From Branchiostoma floridae (lineage: Eukaryota; Chordata; Leptocardii; Amphioxiformes; Branchiostomatidae): a stretch of 34,018 bases of DNA. The first letter of the stretch is position 1. Each line of letters begins with the position of its first letter. Below, in pieces: positions 1 through 9,354 of the stretch. The translations under genes and the position numbers were made by a program. The notes beneath the pieces are model-generated. The model did no database searches. It saw only the letters and a list, made by a program, of their open reading frames with translations, and was not told the DNA's origin. The stretch is taken from NCBI RefSeq assembly GCF_000003815.2, contig NC_049997.1, forward strand, positions 781,452 through 815,469, read 5' to 3'.

Positions 1-318
1 AAATCAAGATACTCTATGCCATATAGTTATACATCAAAATAGTTGCATTTAACAGTTTGTGAATATAAGACAGCTTATCATTTTTGAGCAGAGATTGACA
101 GACCGTCATTGCATGAATTCTGACCTAAACTCTCAATCATAGTTTAAATGAAATTATCAACAGAGACGCAGTATGTGTCAAAAAGCATCGATTCTTCGAG
201 AATTGTGGGGAGAAAAGTGTTCAACGATCTTTGACCCTTACAGATGGCAAAGTCCATTTCCCCGCCTTTGTTCTTTTGCTTTAGACCTTATCGTTGGCGG
301 CGTTCTGTTTACCCTTAC

Positions 319-424
319 CTCCATTCTTTAGTTCCGGCGTGTCCTCCTCTACGAGCTGAAAGTCGCTCACCTTCGGCAGCCCATCGAACCTTGCAGCGAT
401 CACGAACTTCTTTGCCTTCACCAT
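319..424 (-). CDS. PTGR1: Prostaglandin reductase 1-like enzyme, first coding exon (partial gene)
   Basis: Read from the ATG at 424-422, this exon encodes 35 residues plus one base, starting MVKAKKFVIA and ending DTPELKNG, then a strong donor (GTAAGG at 318-313). The pattern of a start Met with basic residues, then S-D-F-x-L, then P-x-L-K-N-G is that of the N-terminus of zinc-independent medium-chain reductases of the PTGR1/leukotriene B4 12-hydroxydehydrogenase family. These cytosolic NADPH-dependent enzymes reduce the 13,14 double bond of 15-keto prostaglandins, oxidise LTB4 and reduce alkenals. In the family the sequence after K-N-G normally continues with E-V-L, which fits the split codon. 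The rest of the enzyme, including the nucleotide-binding fold, lies left of the window; 1-318 is intron. The reading frame is also open upstream of the ATG, but those residues do not resemble the family, so I treat them as 5' UTR. Identification rests on 35 residues. Confidence 0.72.
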
Positions 425-1873
425 TGTCGAACTTGACGTCCAACAGAGACGCCGTAGTCTTTCTTTGATTCTCAAATCTGGATAGTATTTAGGAACGTTC
501 TCTCGTGTGTCTTGATACCTTACCTGCACTGCGTTCGTGACCCGGACACACTGTAACGTGAACCACTTTGCATACATAGTACAGCAGCGCATGCTCGTAT
601 TACTTGTTTATGGTTGACTCGTTGCGCCCTTTGTTAAAATTAAGCACAGGTATGTACTGTTTAGCCGGGGGCTTCACCAAACCTGTTTTTAAAGATGGCC
701 TAAGGCAAACAATGCACCAAAACATTCGCACGACCAAAAGGTCGTGTCACTGCTCGAAGAAGCGTGAAGTGAAATGTTGACTTTACAAAATTGACGCTGT
801 GTGAGCACTGAACATTGGGATCTTAAACCGCCATATAAAGGGGATGTTTTAGAGCAATGCAGATAACGATAAACGACATTGGATGTCTACATTATTTCGA
901 AATCACCTACTGAAGCATACGATTGTACAGCAACTGCAATAAATGAATGGATTATTTTTAGGGAAAAAGGCCTAATTAAGAATCAGCTATCACTACTGTG
1001 GTCATAAGCGCCCTCTTGTGCATTATGGGAAAACTGCAAGGTTCCTGAGATATGCTATCATCCCTTGTGCAATTTCAAAGGACCGCAAGGGGTCGTATGA
1101 CATGCATATTATTATCAGAAACTTAGTAGCTCAGTACTTATAATAACTCGTTTATCAAAAAGAAAATGGAAACACTACAAATATCTTGGAAAATCGCAAT
1201 GTGTAAAAGAAGCGACCGCATGATTTTGCGAAATCTTGCGAGTTTTTATTGATCATATAATCCTGTATTTTTTACATAAAGTATGCAACTTATGTTCGGC
1301 TTTATATTTCACTGGTTGGAAACTCCATCAAAATGTGACATTCTATTATTTGGCGGAAGAATAATAGTTATACAAAATGTTGTTGGATATACAGTAAACT
1401 GATAATAATATTACATATGTCATAAGTATGAAAGTCGAACCATTTACCGAGCACGTAGGAATAGGTAATCTCTAGCTTTATGTCTGGTAGAATTTAATTT
1501 CGCCTTAAAGTATTAACGTTAACCAAACATTTTGTACAATCTCATCTGATGAATCAAGAAAAAGGATTCTTTATATAGTATACATAAAGTATTTTTACGG
1601 AAAAAAGGTAAATATGAAGAAAGTCATTTTCGATGAAAATTCAAACTGCTGCATTTCGTAATCATGTTGTTTTTCTTGGATAGCAGCAATTAGCGCAGTA
1701 GAAAGGTATTTTTCTACATGGTTATAAAGTAACGTCTTCGATAGCTTGATTCCTCTAAATTTGTATCTGATTATCTTTTGTATAAAAGAGAAGCTGTCAA
1801 ACGAGAAACCATAACTGTGGCAACACCCGCATACATCGTCAAAGAAAAAAAAATACATGAGCATAGTTTCTTC
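425..1873. other. 5' region of the PTGR1-like gene; no further gene seen
   Basis: This AT-rich stretch should contain the 5' UTR and promoter of the PTGR1-like gene. I see no TATA box at a convincing place, no exon with good splice borders and codon character, and no recognisable repeat. Open frames here, such as the minus-strand one at 1595-1864, are low-complexity and hydrophobic without homology signals. Confidence 0.5.
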
Positions 1874-2118
1874 NNNNNNNNNNNNNNNNNNNNNNNNNNN
1901 NNNNNNNNNNNNNNNNNNNNNNNNNNNNNNNNNNNNNNNNNNNNNNNNNNNNNNNNNNNNNNNNNNNNNNNNNNNNNNNNNNNNNNNNNNNNNNNNNNNN
2001 NNNNNNNNNNNNNNNNNNNNNNNNNNNNNNNNNNNNNNNNNNNNNNNNNNNNNNNNNNNNNNNNNNNNNNNNNNNNNNNNNNNNNNNNNNNNNNNNNNNN
2101 NNNNNNNNNNNNNNNNNN
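1874..2118. other. Assembly gap (245 N)
   Basis: A run of N. It starts 14 bases inside a probable minus-strand exon (2119-2132), so coding or 3' UTR sequence of the RHIM gene may be hidden here. Confidence 1.
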
Positions 2119-2132
2119 GAGATCATTTGGTG
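2119..2132 (-). CDS. Probable last exon fragment of the RHIM gene, cut by the gap
   Basis: On the minus strand a pyrimidine-rich tract followed by TTGTCAG forms a good acceptor, with exon sequence from 2132 down into the N-gap. If the upstream exons are joined strictly by phase, this exon reads S-T-K and then TGA (2125-2123), which would end the protein. If exon 2899-2975 is read in its more protein-like frame, this exon instead reads A-P-N-D-L and stays open. The sequence alone does not decide. Confidence 0.35.
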
Positions 2133-2898
2133 CTGACAAGAAAGAAAAGTCGTGAATAAAGCAACATTTTAATCATAACTATAACACAAAACCGTGATTG
2201 TAACATAATTCTTCGAAACCCAGCCCCAAAGCTTAAACCTTAAACACTAATCGATTTCGACATGAAACATCGTGGTATGGACAGATCGTGGTTATAAAAC
2301 TTAGTGACAAAGTGTGTTAATACAAGCCAAAAAGCAACGACCGTTTCAAAACGCAATGACCGTATACGCGCCGGAAACTAGTGTCAGCGCAGAATTTGTG
2401 TCTTTTTGTTAGTGACCTGCGGCTAAAGAATAAAATAAAATGATACAGGGTATTTCTAGTTGTATCTCTAGCTCTAGCTCTGCAAGCTCCAACAAAATAT
2501 GCTTACCAGCAAAATGAATGCCGCTTTCCAGTGTCTGAGTTAGTACTATATATGTGAATCCTTTTTTTAGCACAACCTTGCCTTGTTAAGCATTATTGTT
2601 TGGCATAATGACATATTCGATTAAAACCGAACTTATGCTACTCATAAAGTATCAAAAAGAGACTAGGGTTTTGAACTATGTGAAAAGCCACCTTTTTTCG
2701 GCGGCCATTAGCTTTCAAATTGTTAGTAACGCTTCGGGAAGGTATTGATAGTATTGATGACAATGAACCGATTTACTCTAAAATAATTTAAAAATGTACA
2801 TCATAACTACAATTAAATGGAACATGTAAATTAGAAAATGGAACCTTGCACATCTGTGACACAGAAATCAGTAGCCTGAGTGTATTTTATTTCCTTAC
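2133..2898. other. Intron of the minus-strand RHIM gene
   Basis: AT-rich sequence between a donor at 2898 and an acceptor at 2135-2133 (minus strand). I see no other gene or clear repeat in it. Confidence 0.4.
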
Positions 2899-2975
2899 CT
2901 TCTACAATGGCGGCTTCTTCTGTGCTTGTCTGGAAGTGTTCGGCTTGACAGGGAACTTGAATCGGGAAATCTCTT
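2899..2975 (-). CDS. Probable downstream exon of the RHIM gene
   Basis: A 77-bp segment bounded on the minus strand by an acceptor (TTTACAG, ending at 2976) and a consensus donor (AG|GTAAGG at 2898). The frame is unsettled. Joining in phase with exon 3594-3886 gives an Arg/Ser-rich reading (begins K-R-F-P-D). A second frame looks more like ordinary protein (contains PIQVPCQAEHFQ and TEEAAIVE). The third contains a TAG near the end. The splice borders are the main evidence; membership in the RHIM gene is inferred from strand and order. Confidence 0.45.
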
Positions 2976-3593
2976 CTGTAAATGAAGTGAAATGATAACC
3001 ATTTTCAAATGAAAACTTCATGACGTCAAACCTAATATTTCAGCCTTGCTAATCAGCGACTGCAGGATGTTCTTTTAATTGTTGTTTTGTTTTTGACTGA
3101 TAATTTGCCATTTTCTACTGAACTGTCAAACTGAAATTTTGTCATATGCACAAATGCCCATTTGTATTTGCCAGCAGTGAAGGTACAAAGAAAACCTGAG
3201 AAAGATAACAGACTGTCGCCGAATCTTTGCCTGTTAAATCTTTCTAATATATGTACCTGTTGTGAATAAGGAACATTTCTATTTAGGCATTTACCTACTT
3301 GATGCAATGTAATCGTTTCAAATAGCATAGTTTTTTGCAAATAAACTTCAAGAAAGCCTAAATGAAAATACCTAAACAATATAACATTTTTTTGTCTAGG
3401 CGAGTTACATCTCTGCTGAAATATACCATGATATTTTGTGGAGAGCTGCCCAAGTTCTACCTACCCCTACTCCGCAAGGAGGCGAGGGGAGGGGGCAGAT
3501 GATCTACGCAACCCAGACCTCGCGAGATCGAGACTAGGTCATTCTCCGTGAACAAAATGGACTGTCAGCTGTCGAAAATTTGGAGGTATGTAC
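2976..3593. other. Intron of the minus-strand RHIM gene
   Basis: Non-coding by appearance. The open minus-strand frame at 3053-3379 has AT-driven composition and no splice support. No recognised repeat. Confidence 0.4.
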
Positions 3594-3886
3594 CTTGCCT
3601 TTAAAAACAGTCATTGCTTGTAAAAAATTTGGAGTAACCATGATTTTTGCTCGTATCTCACCGTCAGTGTCCCAGTCAGCAGAGCCCAGACCAGAGTCAG
3701 AGCTCGTCTGTCTCGGCCGGCCCTCAGTAGCTACAAGCCGCTGCAGCTGAGGTGACTTGGCTCGGGTGGTTGATGTACCAGGGACGGGGACATCCACTGA
3801 GGAGATTCCGTCTGAGTTCCGGCTGTCAGATAATGTCTTCACCGCTTGTAGCTGGTCAGTCTTGACCGTAACTTTGTCCTGTGGGT
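3594..3886 (-). CDS. Coding exon with a DSGxxS phosphodegron-like motif, probable part of the RHIM gene
   Basis: A 293-bp exon on the minus strand. With the acceptor CCTAG ending at 3887 it starts with two bases that complete an Asp codon with the single G left by exon 4394-4586, then reads P-Q-D-K-V-T-V-K-T-D and stays open to the donor AAG|GTACAT at 3593. The middle is Ser/Thr/Pro-rich and looks disordered; it contains R-P-R-Q-T followed by SSDSGLGS and an acidic ADWDTDGE. SDSGLGS fits D-S-G-hydrophobic-x-S, the beta-TrCP degron of I-kappa-B and beta-catenin type. The C-terminal part (IRAKIMVTPNFLQAM) is likely folded. The acceptor is not strong; another AG lies just upstream at 3913-3912, but it would not keep the phase. 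I recognise no domain family. Confidence 0.6.
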
Positions 3887-3959
3887 CTAGGTTTTCAACA
3901 AAGTCATATTCATACCCATGCTTTGAAACCATTGACGTACCCGCCCATCAAGCTATTTA

Positions 3960-4310
3960 CATACATTACACACTCACTCATTTCTCACTCATATCCCACT
4001 CAATACGCACTACAAAATTACTCACTCTATCTCTAATCCCTCACACACTCACTCTCCCACTTAGTCACAGCTACTCACACTGTCACTCAATTACCACTCA
4101 ATCTTTATAAACTACCTAATAGCTAATCACCCAATACTCATTTGCTCTACACTCACTCACTCAGTCACTTTCAATGATTCACTTACTCACCACTCGCGTA
4201 CTCAAAAATTACTCACTCACGCACTCACTCACTCTCACTCACGTACTCACTCACTCACTCACGCACTAATTTGATTGTAACCCACTCACTCAGTCATTTT
4301 CTAGAAATCG
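3960..4310. repeat. Degenerate CTCA/CACT-rich simple repeat in an intron
   Basis: A stretch dominated by imperfect ACTCACTC repeats with interspersed unique bases; the cleanest part is at about 4210-4262. It lies in the intron between the exons at 4394-4586 and 3594-3886. Confidence 0.8.
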
Positions 4311-4393
4311 TTTACCTAAGCAATCTCAGTGTTGATTTCTAGATATTTCTACAAGTTGCAACGTTGTAAATGTGTTTTTACAAAGCCATTTAC

Positions 4394-4586
4394 CGGTCTC
4401 ACTTTCCTCCACTATGGTCACCCGAACTGGTGGGACATCCGGGGTCTTCACCGACACGGCCAGACTCATCTCCATGGGTTTCCCGGAAGTGACGTACTCA
4501 GGCAGGAATGTCTCCATCAGGATCCGCTGGTAACTTCCGTCGCGGCACATCTCCAGCAGCTTCTGCGCAGCCGCAGGGGTTTCCAC
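4394..4586 (-). CDS. Coding exon of unknown family, probable part of the RHIM gene
   Basis: A 193-bp exon on the minus strand between an acceptor (CAATCTCCAG ending at 4587) and a donor (ACCG|GTAAAT at 4393). The frame is clear: V-E-T-P-A-A-A-Q-K-L-L-E-M-C, then RDGSYQRILMETFLPEYV, and near the end PPVRVTIVEESE. Regular hydrophobic spacing followed by alternating beta-like residues suggests a folded alpha/beta segment. I cannot name the domain. It begins in phase 0, whereas the RHIM exon upstream ends with one base over, so at least one exon must lie between them, possibly in the gap at 5244-5779. It joins exon 3594-3886 in phase. Confidence 0.65.
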
Positions 4587-5124
4587 CTGGAGATTGAGTA
4601 AGATGAGGCCCAGTGGGCATAGTCAGAGAGTTACTATTTTATAAAACCAATACAAGATATAACATTATTATGTTTTGTGTGTCATCAACCAATCTATTTG
4701 TATGTCTACCTTAAATGTTGAGCTGCCTTCCAAAGACCAGGACAGGTCGAATGACGATATTTCTAGGTTTTCTTACTAACTTGTTTTCACAATAAAAGAT
4801 ATAAATTCAAATAGATAACGAACAGTACATAAGATACAACATACAAAATAACCCATACCTTTTTGTTAACACTAGTCTAAGTAGTTTTATCTTTTTTCTA
4901 TGGTTTGGATTGAGGATAGGGATGGATGGGGGAGATCTAGAGAGTCATGTTCATTCGTGCAACCAGCAAGCCCAGGTGATGATGATGATGTATAGTTGCG
5001 AAAAGTACTATAGGATGTGCAGTGGAGTCCTGTACATATTGTTGTTGTTTACATTGAAGACTCTGGTACCATATAAATCACTAAGTTTCCATGCTGTTTA
5101 TGTATAATTTTAGATGGAAGGGTT
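4587..5124. other. Intron sequence, nothing further seen
   Basis: AT-rich intron of the minus-strand gene with a short GATGAT run at about 4978-4990. No exon with both splice borders was found. Confidence 0.4.
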
Positions 5125-5243
5125 GCTAGTCTAAAGGTGCCCGAGGTACTCGAACAAGGGACCCCTTTGTTACATATCTTCTGTAAGACGGTTTTAGTCT
5201 CAATCGAGATGCCCTTACCATTGATCCAATCCGGCGTCTCCCA
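5125..5243 (-). repeat. Probable tRNA-derived SINE fragment, running into the gap
   Basis: On the minus strand, TGGATCAATGG resembles a pol III A box, and about 75 bases later GTTCGAGTACC resembles a B box preceded by GGGGTCCC, the spacing of tRNA-derived promoters. The 5' end lies in the adjoining N run, which fits an assembly break at a repeat. The match to the B-box consensus is imperfect. Confidence 0.5.
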
Positions 5244-5779
5244 NNNNNNNNNNNNNNNNNNNNNNNNNNNNNNNNNNNNNNNNNNNNNNNNNNNNNNNNN
5301 NNNNNNNNNNNNNNNNNNNNNNNNNNNNNNNNNNNNNNNNNNNNNNNNNNNNNNNNNNNNNNNNNNNNNNNNNNNNNNNNNNNNNNNNNNNNNNNNNNNN
5401 NNNNNNNNNNNNNNNNNNNNNNNNNNNNNNNNNNNNNNNNNNNNNNNNNNNNNNNNNNNNNNNNNNNNNNNNNNNNNNNNNNNNNNNNNNNNNNNNNNNN
5501 NNNNNNNNNNNNNNNNNNNNNNNNNNNNNNNNNNNNNNNNNNNNNNNNNNNNNNNNNNNNNNNNNNNNNNNNNNNNNNNNNNNNNNNNNNNNNNNNNNNN
5601 NNNNNNNNNNNNNNNNNNNNNNNNNNNNNNNNNNNNNNNNNNNNNNNNNNNNNNNNNNNNNNNNNNNNNNNNNNNNNNNNNNNNNNNNNNNNNNNNNNNN
5701 NNNNNNNNNNNNNNNNNNNNNNNNNNNNNNNNNNNNNNNNNNNNNNNNNNNNNNNNNNNNNNNNNNNNNNNNNNNNNNN
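5244..5779. other. Assembly gap (536 N)
   Basis: A run of N inside the RHIM gene. The phase mismatch between the exons at 6247-6462 and 4394-4586 makes this a likely place for one or more missing exons. Confidence 1.
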
Positions 5780-5885
5780 AATCATGATGATGATGCAATG
5801 ATTGGAATTCAGTTTGGATTCGAGAGCCCGCATCCGATCAAGCAGAGACGGGGAACGACACAGATTATCTGGATTTTACGACCCG

Positions 5886-6040
5886 TTGCTGTGGTCATAT
5901 ATCTTTATTGCTGTGGTCATGTATCTTTATTGCTGTGATCATGTATCTTTATTGCTGTGTTCATGTATCTTTATTGCTGTGGTCATGTATCTTTATTGCT
6001 GTGGTCATGTATTTTTATTGCTTTGGCCATGTGTCTTTAA
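5886..6040. repeat. Minisatellite, about seven copies of a 22-bp unit
   Basis: Tandem copies of a 22-bp unit that starts TGCTGTGGTC and continues ATGTATCTTTAT, with one or two substitutions per copy. The last copy is the most diverged. It sits in the intron just downstream (in gene sense) of the RHIM exon. The translated frame across it is only a by-product of the repeat. Confidence 0.92.
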
Positions 6041-6246
6041 CGTCTATAACGTAAAGTCCAGAATTTGAAGATGTGTTATATGTCTTGTTATCTCCGTGGG
6101 AAATGTTGCATCAAACAAAGTGAATAAAATAATTACAGCACTAACGGCATGGATTTTTCCTTAAAGATAATAAATTGCCCCTAAAATTGTGTAGATATGG
6201 CTTTGCTTAATAATAGACTGACATATTATATTTCTAACGTTATTAC

Positions 6247-6462
6247 CCTCTGAAAGTGGCACCATCCTCTTGTCACTCTCAGCTTTGGTTATGTCCATGA
6301 TGTTGTTAGACCCGATTTGCACGTTGGTTGCTGTTCCCGTTATCTGCACAGTGAAGTAAGTGATGGTGGGTTGAGCAGAGTTACCGGAGCTCGATGTCGG
6401 GCCGGAAGAGGGCTGGGGCGCTCCGTCAAAATCAAAGCCACTGGTGGGGCGACTGGAGCTTT
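6247..6462 (-). CDS. RHIM-bearing exon (third coding exon)
   Basis: A 216-bp exon on the minus strand with acceptor TTCTTCTTCTGCACCAG (ends 6463) and donor at 6246 (GAGG|GTAATA). It enters and leaves in phase 1 and joins exon 6682-6798 without a stop. The encoded stretch is Ser/Pro/Gly-rich (TSGFDFDGAPQPSS, then GPTSSSGNSAQP), then becomes beta-prone: ITYFTVQITGTA and TNVQIGSNNIMDI. The second carries the RHIM core (I/V)-Q-(I/L/V)-G followed by x-x-N-x-(M/L)-x-I, the pattern of RIPK1, RIPK3 and ZBP1. RHIMs form amyloid-like fibrils that recruit partners in necroptosis and NF-kB signalling. The core is at about residues 101-104 of the predicted protein. No kinase, TIR or Z-alpha domain precedes it in the 100 residues seen. 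Confidence 0.8.
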
Positions 6463-6681
6463 CTGGTGCAGAAGAAGAAGGGATTCATGAATATGTACCT
6501 ATCTATCTATTTGTTGTTACCCATTCTGATTGGTTATACACACTACAGCACAGGTGTCGCTGCTTATAATTGCGTTCCTAAACGCAACGTATGTACATAT
6601 ATGCATTGGTGGTTAATGAGCGGTTAATAATTTGCTTGAAAAAGGAGTGTATCATAACTTATATAAGTACATTGTGTTTAC

Positions 6682-6798
6682 CAGTTGCGTATCCAGATTC
6701 CAATGAAGTTGTCCGCTCCTTCCCAGTAAGTTGAATGGACGCAAGTGCAGCAGAGAGGTCTAGGTATCTGGAGTTTCGCTTGGAAACGTCTGAAGGTG
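6682..6798 (-). CDS. RHIM gene, second coding exon
   Basis: A 117-bp exon on the minus strand between acceptor AAATTTCAG (ends 6799) and donor ACTG|GTAAAC (6681). Phase 1 on both sides, joining its neighbours cleanly. It encodes a polar segment with SRYLDLSAALASIQLTGKE, probably one amphipathic helix, followed by a Ser/Thr linker. No domain recognised. Confidence 0.75.
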
Positions 6799-7117
6799 CT
6801 GAAATTTAACAGTTTTATTTACACGACTTTTCAATATCAACAACCTTTGACCAATTGCTGACGTCACACATACAAAAAGCCATGTGTCCAGAGTGACTGT
6901 GCCAGGCAGTTAAAGGAACTGAGGAACTCAATTTCAATTTAAGTCTTCAGTTTAGATTTCATATAATGAAATTTACCATCTCAGATGAATGTAAATGTGT
7001 AAAGCGTCTTTTTTATGTACAAACAATCTTCGTTCGTAAAGTTAACAGAAACTGTAAGGGGGTATCATTATTTGATCCATTGGGATGCGGGTTGAATTAA
7101 AAAGACATTGTTCTTAC

Positions 7118-7160
7118 CGACAAATGCACTTTCGTTTTCTATCTCCTTTGCCGTAGACAT
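7118..7160 (-). CDS. RHIM gene, first coding exon
   Basis: The ATG at 7160-7158 in an AAGATGT context opens 14 codons (MSTAKEIENESAFV) plus one base, ending at a consensus donor (G|GTAAGA at 7117). The next exon completes the codon and continues without a stop. A TTTAG acceptor 11 bases upstream of the ATG (ending at 7172) suggests that the 5' UTR is spliced, so the exon would span 7118-7171. This is the best start: there is no earlier in-frame ATG in the exon. Confidence 0.7.
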
Positions 7161-7174
7161 CTTCTGGTCTTCTA

Positions 7175-8194
7175 AACGATAAAAATAGTGTATCTATTAT
7201 ACAGACGAAAGAACAAACAGACGCACAAGCCTAAGACATAACCTAGCCATTCTGGCAAAGGAAATAATGCTGCAATTAAAGCATGGCCGTAGTGGCTTGC
7301 ATATTCCTCGTTTTATTCATCTCTTTGTTGCCACCAATCGGCAACGTATCTTGGTGACACAGAACGGGCTAAACCAGTGCGGCTATGAATCATTTCTGTG
7401 ACGTCACAATCCGATGCCAATTTGTCCTAGGTCCCACCAATGAGCTCATAGTAAACAATTAATTTACAAATCGTACTGAGATGTTTTCAGTCAAGTTACA
7501 AGTTTTACGCAACTAAGGAAATTTCATTTTCTTGAACCACTAACCATCCTGTGAGCATTTCACAAGCAATTTTTAAAACACAGGAGTATGTTGGCTTCCG
7601 CCGCCTACGCATAAAAACTCCCGGTGAGCCATTGCGATTTTTTTTATGTCACATGTTATAGAACTGAGCTGAACTCTAGCGCCAGATACCCTTGCTAGAC
7701 CTCTCAATGAGTTAGCATGTTAAAACACACTGAAACAAGTCTTCATTAAAATACTATCCCCAAATTCAATCTTACAACGCTTTCACCCACTGAAATAGTC
7801 AAGGCACATCTTAATAACCATTCAAAAAGAGTCAACCGCTTCACACTCCAAAGGAAAGCCTACTTTATGGAAATAACCCCACCTTTTCTGTCCTGAAGTA
7901 ATGAAGCAACTTTAATAATTAAAAAGTACGAATACAGTATGATAACATACTCTAAGGTGCCTCTGCACTTTGTGCACTTCATGTACATTATTTGCTGTTA
8001 GAAAAATAACTACGTTTATTCTAAGCAGCCACCTTGTTTTGCAAGGGAAGTGACACTGTCGGAATGTAATTGTCGTGCTCCATTCGGCGCTAATGAATTA
8101 AAACTCAGGTTATATTCATTGATAATTTGGTTGTATTCTTGGCAGTACATGTATCGAAACGACTATTAAAAAGTAAAATGAACGATACACGTAC
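7175..8194. other. Probable 5' UTR intron of the RHIM gene; otherwise featureless
   Basis: About 1 kb of AT-rich sequence with no coding signal and no repeat I can name. It would be the intron between a UTR exon ending at 8195 and the first coding exon. Confidence 0.4.
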
Positions 8195-8290
8195 CTTTAG
8201 TTGTAACACGAGTATCAATAGCGAGGCACTTTGTAAATGTGAGTCAGACGAGTCCAAAACTGGTTTGCCTCGTCAGGGCTTGGTTTACCC
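8195..8290 (-). other. Candidate 5' UTR exon of the RHIM gene
   Basis: On the minus strand the sequence runs from an ETS/CRE pair to a strong donor, CTAAAG|GTACGTG (GT at 8194-8193), with no ATG between. Together with the acceptor at 7172, 11 bases ahead of the first coding ATG, this would form a non-coding first exon. The upstream limit is a guess. Confidence 0.4.
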
Positions 8291-8291
8291 C

Positions 8292-8310
8292 TCCGGATAT
8301 GACGTCATCA
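8292..8310 (-). promoter_or_regulatory. ETS and CRE/ATF sites, candidate promoter of the RHIM gene
   Basis: TCCGGA (8292-8297, ETS-like) lies two bases from a perfect TGACGTCA (8300-8307, CREB/ATF). It sits just ahead of the candidate UTR exon in minus-strand sense. Closely spaced ETS and CRE sites are common in TATA-less animal promoters; the same pair marks the TPR gene promoter at 11.15 kb. Confidence 0.45.
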
Positions 8311-9354
8311 CACCCACTCGTGTCGTCTAGCGTTGATCGTACCATTTCTACAGCACTGCTTGACCCCCCACTGTACTTTATGAACCAACAGTCTCAGTGA
8401 CAGAGGATTAGGGCAGTCAATCGCAACGTGTTCTTATGATTTACATTTTATTCCGTGGTAATGCACCCACTTGACAAGACTTTGCGCTAATCCGTGACCT
8501 CACTGTTTGTTTACACACGGCTGTTTGTTTTGTAATTGACTCACCAGAATTCCCCTTGTATAGATCTTTCGTTTATATTATATACATTACATCACCGGGT
8601 GTTGGCAAGGACTTACGTATGGGGAGGCAAGATGCGATGGTGATCAATAAGTCCTTGGCTGCACCAAAATAATGAGCACAACTCAGATTTTGAAGCAGAA
8701 ATGTCAAGTATAAAGTCTTTTATGAATGTGTACCAAAATTCGATTTTTTGCGATCATTACTTTGCAAGTGACGCCCAGCAACTGTAGGTAAGAGAGAGAA
8801 AAAAAGAAAACATGAACTATTGAGCTGCGACCTGAGGTAAGCTGGTCAACTTACACTGCTTCATTATCAAACAATCTGACAATGTCTTCAGGGAATTTAT
8901 GGCATGTTGAACTCGACCCACACATGTCTGATCACAATTAACCCTTGCTTTTCTCACCACTTATCTACTGGTTTTTAAAAAGACATTGCCTAGGAAGTAG
9001 TGACTGCATTGATTCGAAATTTTGAATATTCTTTTGACCAGTGAACAGTATGAAGGGCAAATTATGAAATAACACTCACGGCTTGATGAGTCTTGGTTGA
9101 GTGGTTTACGTAATGTTATTTCAGAAAAAGAAGTCAAGCCCAATAAGATGCTTCATAGCATGAGAATTTCTACTAGTCTAAGAGTAGTCGCTTATTATAC
9201 TGTTTGCCATTGTTACATTCGCCAGAGTCGAGACATGAGGTTGTGTCTGTATAAGTAGGTCAACAGCATACAACTAGAGTAGCTGTGGAAAGACATTCAT
9301 AAAATGTGGTATTTGAGAAGCGGTCGCAGAAACAAGGGTCCTGTTCGAAAATGG
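8311..9354. other. Intergenic sequence, nothing seen
   Basis: No exon with splice borders, RNA gene or clear repeat. The minus-strand frame at 8961-9143 has no family signal. Confidence 0.4.

Noticed and set aside
3757-4110. Plus-strand frame of 117 codons
   Set aside because: Antisense to the exon at 3594-3886 and running into the CTCA repeat.
5802-6068. Open frame with repeated hydrophobic LYCC-type peptides, resembling membrane segments
   Set aside because: It is a by-product of the 22-bp minisatellite; no gene context.
8127-8330. Plus-strand frame of 67 codons
   Set aside because: No family signal; it overlaps, in antisense, the candidate UTR exon and promoter of the minus-strand gene.
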